A DNA stretch of 64,000 bases from Hofstenia miamia (Eukaryota; Xenacoelomorpha; Acoela): NCBI GenBank assembly GCA_004352715.1, contig SCFE01000019.1, positions 1,248,736-1,312,735 on the forward strand, read 5' to 3'. The notes below the pieces were generated by a model. That model was not told the DNA's origin. It was given only the letters and a program-made list of their open reading frames with translations, and did not search any database. Shown here one piece after another: positions 59,157 to 64,000 of this stretch (position 1 is its first letter; each line of letters opens with the position of its first letter). The translations under genes and the position numbers were made by a program.

Positions 59157-59484
59157 GCAAGCGCGTTCCTGTCCGGGGTTTCAGCTGATCCAGTGATGCA
59201 CGTTATATGCACAGAGTTGCAACCGTGCCTGGTTTTTGAAGGCACGGCCAGGCACGGCACGGAGTTGCAAAAATATTTTTTGGGCACGGCACGGTACGGG
59301 CTTTGAAAAATATAATTAGGCACGGCGTGGCACATTTTCATATTTGGCAACAAATATGGCTTTTAGAATTTTTAAAAATTTCTCAAGTAAATAAAGTGAT
59401 TACAGCCAGTGTATTATGTCTTATAAGTAAACAAAAATTAGTAAATTGAAAATATATTAGCCAGAATCGCCGATCACACAATTT

Positions 59485-59487
<3 letters not shown>

Positions 59488-59516
<29 letters not shown>
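59488..59516. repeat. (TA)n microsatellite
   Basis: TA run inside the GGCACGG-family element. Confidence 0.95.
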
Positions 59517-59523
<7 letters not shown>

Positions 59524-59634
59524 GGTTGGGTAGGGTAAATTCAACTGATGGGTAGGGTTGGGTTAAGTTTTGGAAAAGATGGGTCAGGTTAATATTGCAC
59601 TAGGTGAGAGCTACGGAGGTTTGAGAGTCTGAAC

Positions 59635-60402
59635 GAGAGATGTGGCGGTTCATTAACTTCATACCGCACCGCACTTGTGCATTGTATTTTACCGCACCGA
59701 ACCGCAAAGTTTTTTCCTAATGCGATGCACCTCAAAACCAATGCCCCTCACGAAAAAATTGACACATGAAAAAATGCAGTACAAATGTGTACATTAATGC
59801 AAACCAAAAATAGACAATAAGACAACTACAAAGAACAAAAAAGGTTCTTATTTACAAACGTTTTTAATATTTTCAAAATGTTTTTAGAAAAGAATGGAGT
59901 CAGCAGTCTCTGGCTTCAAGCGTTGACGTCGTTTTTCAATCAAACGACCTGTGTTTGATAGTAACCTTCCTGAAGTGGCTTCACTTGCTGGTACACCCAA
60001 TAAAAATGTATCTAATTGACTTAAGTTTAGAAAATTTACAGCATTTTGACCCCACCATTTAATAACATTATCACAGTGCATTATTGGCGTATCTGCATAA
60101 CGATCGACTTCGTAGGACAAGAAAACTCATCCAGTACGGACCTATTAGTTGTATTAATTAATTAACTAGCCAATTAAAGTTGATGTTACCCTAGGCTATC
60201 TTACTGAAGTTATGATATAATTTATGTAACGAATTAATACATTGCTTTAAATGACAATGTCACTTTTAGGCGTTGAAATATTTTTAGTAACCACTCCGCA
60301 CCGCGCCACATCACATTGCACCACACCGCCAGCAATAAAACTCGACCGCTACCGCAATATACCGCGGTGCGGTGCTCCGCTACCGCACAACGCACATCTC
60401 TA
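59635..60402 (-). mobile_element. ACCGC-family hAT deletion derivative (768 bp) with TSD GTCTGAAC
   Basis: Left end GAGAGATGTGGCGG and right end GCGCACATCTCTA-type sequence are inverted for AGAGATGTG. GTCTGAAC lies directly outside both ends (59627-59634, 60403-60410). ACCGC words are dense near both ends (59660-59715 and 60295-60390). The centre holds only the C-terminal part of a hAT transposase on the minus strand. It sits entirely inside the 59212-61298 hAT element, so it inserted later. Confidence 0.93.
59884..60126 (-). pseudogene. hAT transposase dimerisation-domain fragment
   Basis: Roughly 80 codons: SYEVDRYADTPIMHCDNVIKWW, then VPASEATSGRLLSNTGRLIEKR, ending LKPETADSILF and stop. 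This is the C-terminal hAT dimerisation region, and it parallels EVDRYIER ... LLEWW ... IPASEATSERIFSASGRI of the 14.5-kb transposase. Just upstream an apparent frameshift separates it from LDEF in another frame. The expected SER of the SEATSER box is SGR here. It has no catalytic region. Confidence 0.88.
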
Positions 60403-62316
60403 GTCTGAACTGTACATTTCACTGACTAATTTTAGAGATCTCCACTTATGTTGGATCCGTTCTTTGTAAAAAACATTTGAATTGGGTTGGGTCAGAAAAC
60501 CGTAATGCCCTTGCAGTTGTGACAAATACATCGAATTCAAAGTAACAAATCAGTCACTTACATGTGTAATTGTAGTACTTTGATTGCTAGTTTACTTTAA
60601 TTTTTGGAAAAAAAAACTTATTTTACGCCAGAGTTTCAGAACACAATCATGTGTCCGGTTTTATATAAAAATATTGTGATCACTTTCGATAAAATTAATT
60701 GATATTTACTAAAAGTAAGCAGTGAAAAACAAAAACCTTATTTTTGAAAAAGTATTGAAATAGGGCTTGCTTTTTATAATTGAATGTATGTTAATCTAAC
60801 AATATGAAAATTTAAATAAAGGTAAATAATAATTTTGGAAATTTTCCAAACTTTTTCTACATAGATAAATAATGTAATATTTATGCCATAAACTATAAAC
60901 TTTGAAACATTAAATAATACGTAGCAGATTATTTGTTATGTACTAAATATGCCTTATGGCTGTTCGACAGAAATCGCAAAATAAAATATTGAATACATCT
61001 ATTAGCAATGTTTGGAATTTTGCAAAATGTCAAACAAGAATTATGTAGCATAGGGACGAAAAAGAGAATTCGAATATTGCTACTGCATTTTAAAAATTTC
61101 TATGCAAATCTATTTCTTAGAATCGTTTATGTTATCAAACAGCTACTAGCATAATGTAATACGAACGTTAAAATAGTACAAAAAGTTGTATTTCTGGCGC
61201 TGGTATATTCAATAAATTTTAGGCACGGCACGGATCAAAAATGCAAAATCTTAGGCACGGCACAGAACGGATTAAAGCACGGCACGGTTGCAGCTCTGTA
61301 TATGCATTTGATGACTGCTAACTCATCTCGCTTCGGCAGGCATTGCCACATGAACTCTTATGCTTCCTCTAGCAGGCAGCTACGCTGGTGTAACAGTAGA
61401 CACTACTTAGTCTCGATCTTTAGTAAACTATGGTGCATGAAGATCTTTTGCCTACTCGATAGTAGATACTACGCTTTCATCGTGTTATTACTCAAATGCT
61501 CATACTTGCTCTATTGTTCTAATAACTCTGATGATGCTACATGGCAACCCACGACTGTTAAAAGAGCACAATTTTGAAACAGTTCTTAAACTTTTCTCGG
61601 AAAAACTCTTTTTGAAAACTTCGACACCTCTTCGAACTCGTAAGTTATTCAAAATTAACAAAGCTTCATCAAATCTATTAAATGCGTTCCTATTCACCTT
61701 TACCTCTATGAAAGGACGTGTCCTGCATAATCATACCGCTCTGACAAACTATGGATTTATTACTGCGACGTACCCCTCTCCAATCTGTGCTACTATTAAA
61801 GGAAAAATGTCTCACTATACTGCTTCTAATCTAAAGTCCATAACGAAAATTGAACTTGTTTAAGTAGTGTTAAATCAATCAGAAAAACTAAATGAAATGG
61901 AGACAAAATTGCAATCCCTGGAGAACCAACTCATGAGGTCTATCCATTCCCAAAACGATACCAACTACATTTCACAAGAACAGTTCTCTGTCTCTGAATC
62001 GTCCATGAGAGTAAACCTAAATTTGTTGCGTAATAATATACTAGAAACGATTACTAACCTAATGAAACCCATGGCTAACCTCAGTCAACCTTCGCAAACA
62101 GCAGCCTCTAATGCTTACCCGATCAACCTCTAAAAACTGATCTTAAATTTGCGAAGATGCCACAAAATCTTACCGGAAAATTCAACATCACTGGCACCAA
62201 CTGGAGAATCAAATAGCAACCTCGAACGAGTTCTGCATCCCACCTCTCATAATCGGTATTCCAATCATTACCCCACACAAAAGACAAATCAGTCACACCC
62301 ATTAAACATAACATAC

Positions 62317-62682
62317 CAGACTTGCCAATGAGCCGATATTTTTTAAGCTCGGCTCGTTTTACTTTTGAGTATTTTCAGATCGGCTCGTCTCGCCACATAG
62401 AACCGTTCAATAAGGCTCGTTTTAGCTCGATATTTTTTCAAAAAATACTGCATTCTCAGAAATTTTTAAATAGCTCTTCCTAATTATTTAATAAACATTT
62501 TATAATATGATTATAAAAAATGTATATTTAATAAAAAATATGAAAACTCTGCATAAGCAAATTAAAAAGCAAAACTATACATTGGCTCGGCTTAATAAAG
62601 GCTCGTTATGGCTCGTTGTATATAAAATGCTCTGCTCAAGCTTGGCTCGGCTCGTTAGAAGCTCGGCTCGTTGACAAGTCTG
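62317..62682. mobile_element. hAT MITE, GGCTCG family, copy 2 (366 bp) with TSD TAACATAC
   Basis: Ends CAGACTTGCCAATGAGCC and GGCTCGTTGACAAGTCTG are inverted repeats with two mismatches. TAACATAC flanks both (62309-62316, 62683-62690). GGCTCG words cluster at both ends. It aligns with copy 1 at 2157-2532. It interrupts the LINE ORF1-like locus. Confidence 0.93.
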
Positions 62683-62738
62683 TAACATACCATCATACAA
62701 GCTGTACTACAACATAGCCCAGGACATCATGAATCTCA
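62600..62738 (+). repeat. 139-bp block repeated across a small gap, left copy
   Basis: Identical to 62776-62914, from GGCTCGTTATGGCTCG to GAATCTCA. It contains the right end of the MITE, its target duplication and the following LINE sequence. Confidence 0.97.
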
Positions 62739-62775
62739 NNNNNNNNNNNNNNNNNNNNNNNNNNNNNNNNNNNNN
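62739..62775. other. Short assembly gap (37 N)
   Basis: Lies exactly between two identical 139-bp blocks, which suggests that two overlapping contig ends were not merged. Confidence 0.98.
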
Positions 62776-62914
62776 GGCTCGTTATGGCTCGTTGTATATA
62801 AAATGCTCTGCTCAAGCTTGGCTCGGCTCGTTAGAAGCTCGGCTCGTTGACAAGTCTGTAACATACCATCATACAAGCTGTACTACAACATAGCCCAGGA
62901 CATCATGAATCTCA
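62776..62914 (+). repeat. 139-bp block repeated across a small gap, right copy
   Basis: Identical to 62600-62738. The LINE reading then continues only from this copy (CTCAAAAGAACAAAAC). Confidence 0.97.
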
Positions 62915-63180
62915 AAAGAACAAAACTATTCAAAGACATTGCAAAAACACTTAGAAATCACGATCAGGGATATCGCCTACTCGTAGACACCAAACACACT
63001 CCTGAGGATGTCTATAAAAAAGAATTATCCATACGCAACAAATCGCTAATCTAATCACTAAACTAAATAAAAAGAAGTTAAAATCACTTACCTTATTTGC
63101 CAGCAGTAATGATATCATCTGGGCAAATCTTCTACACAAAGATCTACAATACTACGACGAATTAAATTGAAATAGTTAGG

Positions 63181-64000
63181 ATGATCCACGCAGATATAAA
63201 CAATCCCAACCAGATGACAGAAGAGCTCATCATAAAAAATATAAATTTCCTTTACAAGAACACGAACTAGCATTACACGAAATTAAATTTAAGATTTGTT
63301 AGCCCTCTAGTGGATAAATTTAGTAGTATTTTGAAATTAAGTTGACTTCATTTTACCTCCATTTCTGTTTGAAATCAAGCCACCATGACTCATTAGGAAA
63401 ACGCTCTAAGTGTGAGAATTCAATGAATTATATTTGTATATATTTTTTCAGAAACATATTAAGGATGGAAGCCTATCAGTTGCATATTCTTGATTATTAA
63501 TATTAGTATTTTAAGAAATTCAAACTCAAATTCCTCTCTGAACTTTGAACTTTAGCAATACCAAATATTTAGTTGAAAATCAATATACTGTATATTATAT
63601 TGTAGTTTTAACTTACTGCCAATAAACAGTAGAAACAAATGGTGGCTTAATACAGGCTCAAGATTGGAATATGTCAATGGTAAATTTTTAAGACCGTATG
63701 ACTATGACCCAGTTAACGCAAAATGACTGAATGGAACATGTGATTCAGTAGAAGGTGATATTGGCCTCAGTCTATCACTCAATTGCAACCTACTGTTTAG
63801 TATGTGTTCATTTATTACATTACAAGAAATTTAAACAGTGCCATGTGACGTCAGCAAATAACTAGTGAAAGTGCGGCGTAGATTATGCACTATGCTTAAC
63901 TGTAAGTGAAAGAGGTTTTTTACAAATTTATATATCTTAAAATTAATAGATTATCTAGTTCATCATCAATTGTTTAAACGCTATTGGTTTACTATGCAAT
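63181..64000. other. Non-coding right edge
   Basis: AT-rich sequence with no gene or repeat that I can identify. Confidence 0.5.

Larger units (their letters stand above)
59212..61298. mobile_element. GGCACGG-family hAT element (2,087 bp) with TSD TATATGCA
   Basis: Ends: CAGAGTTGCAACCGTGCC (59212-59229) and GGCACGGTTGCAGCTCTG (61281-61298), inverted repeats with one mismatch. TATATGCA lies directly outside both (59204-59211 and 61299-61306), an 8-bp hAT-type duplication. GGCACGG and close variants occur about seven times in the first 120 bp and about five times in the last 80 bp. The interior has no complete transposase; it is interrupted by a second hAT derivative at 59635-60402 and contains a TA microsatellite (59488-59516) and GGTTGGGT words (59524-59590, 60482-60493). 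Confidence 0.92.
59158..63180 (+). mobile_element. LINE ORF1-like locus split by nested insertions
   Basis: When the hAT insertions are set aside, the plus strand carries pieces of one retroelement-like locus: a leader (59158-59211, 61307-61530), an ORF at 61531-61863, a heptad-like helical ORF at 61867-62133 (KLNEMETKLQSLENQL, then NLLRNNILETI), and, beyond the MITE and gap, a segment with KTLRNHDQGYRLLVDTKHTPEDVYKKEL and, in a shifted frame, ANLITKLNKKKLKSLTLFASS. A coiled coil followed by such a domain fits a LINE ORF1 (nucleic-acid-binding) protein, but I do not recognise the family with certainty. The reading frame is broken in several places. The left boundary is a guess. Confidence 0.45.

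Overview
The window is an AT-rich animal nuclear genome segment, most likely from an invertebrate. It has large gene-poor stretches, many (TA)n microsatellites, eight multi-hundred-base assembly gaps (several bordered by TA repeats), one short gap, and a dense layer of decayed transposable elements (hAT, Tc1, LINE, Mutator-like, foldback/MITE). I cannot name the species. Nothing indicates a prokaryote, plasmid or virus, and I see no CRISPR array and no rRNA; I could not test exhaustively for tRNA.

Only two loci look like host protein genes. (1) An apparently intronless aquaporin/MIP-family ORF lies at 18044-18817 (+). It has the first NPA box but NPL in place of the second. A 5-codon upstream ORF ends two bases before its ATG. 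(2) Two widely separated minus-strand exons, about 43454-43696 and 29561-29839, join in phase 0 across canonical GT/AG sites into one protein that resembles BORCS5, a subunit of the lysosome-positioning BORC complex. The last exon has an AATAAA 55 nt past the stop. The first coding exon was not found. The 13.6-kb intron holds two LINE fragments, MITEs and a 334-bp tandem array.

Layout: 1-14 kb, non-coding with dispersed repeats, a GGCTCG-rich hAT MITE end and three gaps. 14.3-15.5 kb, 5'-truncated hAT transposase. 17.7-18.8 kb, duplicated upstream segment plus aquaporin. 19-24 kb, palindromes, a minisatellite, a hAT MITE with 8-bp target duplication, and GC-rich repeat ends around a gap. 24-29.5 kb, non-coding. 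29.5-43.7 kb, BORCS5-like gene. 43.9-47.1 kb, degenerate Tc1 element, a hAT element inserted in the end of another element, and a long foldback. 49-51.7 kb, LINE and hAT fragments and a MITE. 51.7-55.4 kb, two 1000-N gaps, then the C-terminus of a probable Mutator-like transposase. 56.1-59.1 kb, foldback MITE and a broken ZMYM1-type hAT transposase. 59.2-63.2 kb, nested stack: a LINE ORF1-like locus carries a 2,087-bp hAT element (TSD TATATGCA), which carries a 768-bp hAT derivative (TSD GTCTGAAC), and farther on a 366-bp hAT MITE (TSD TAACATAC).

The most distinctive theme is a set of hAT-type insertions whose ends are built from dense copies of one short GC-rich word, different for each family (ACCGC, GGCACGG, GGCTCG, GGCC-type, TTAACCGG). 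These are probably transposase-binding arrays. Protein families were recognised by eye; no database search was run.
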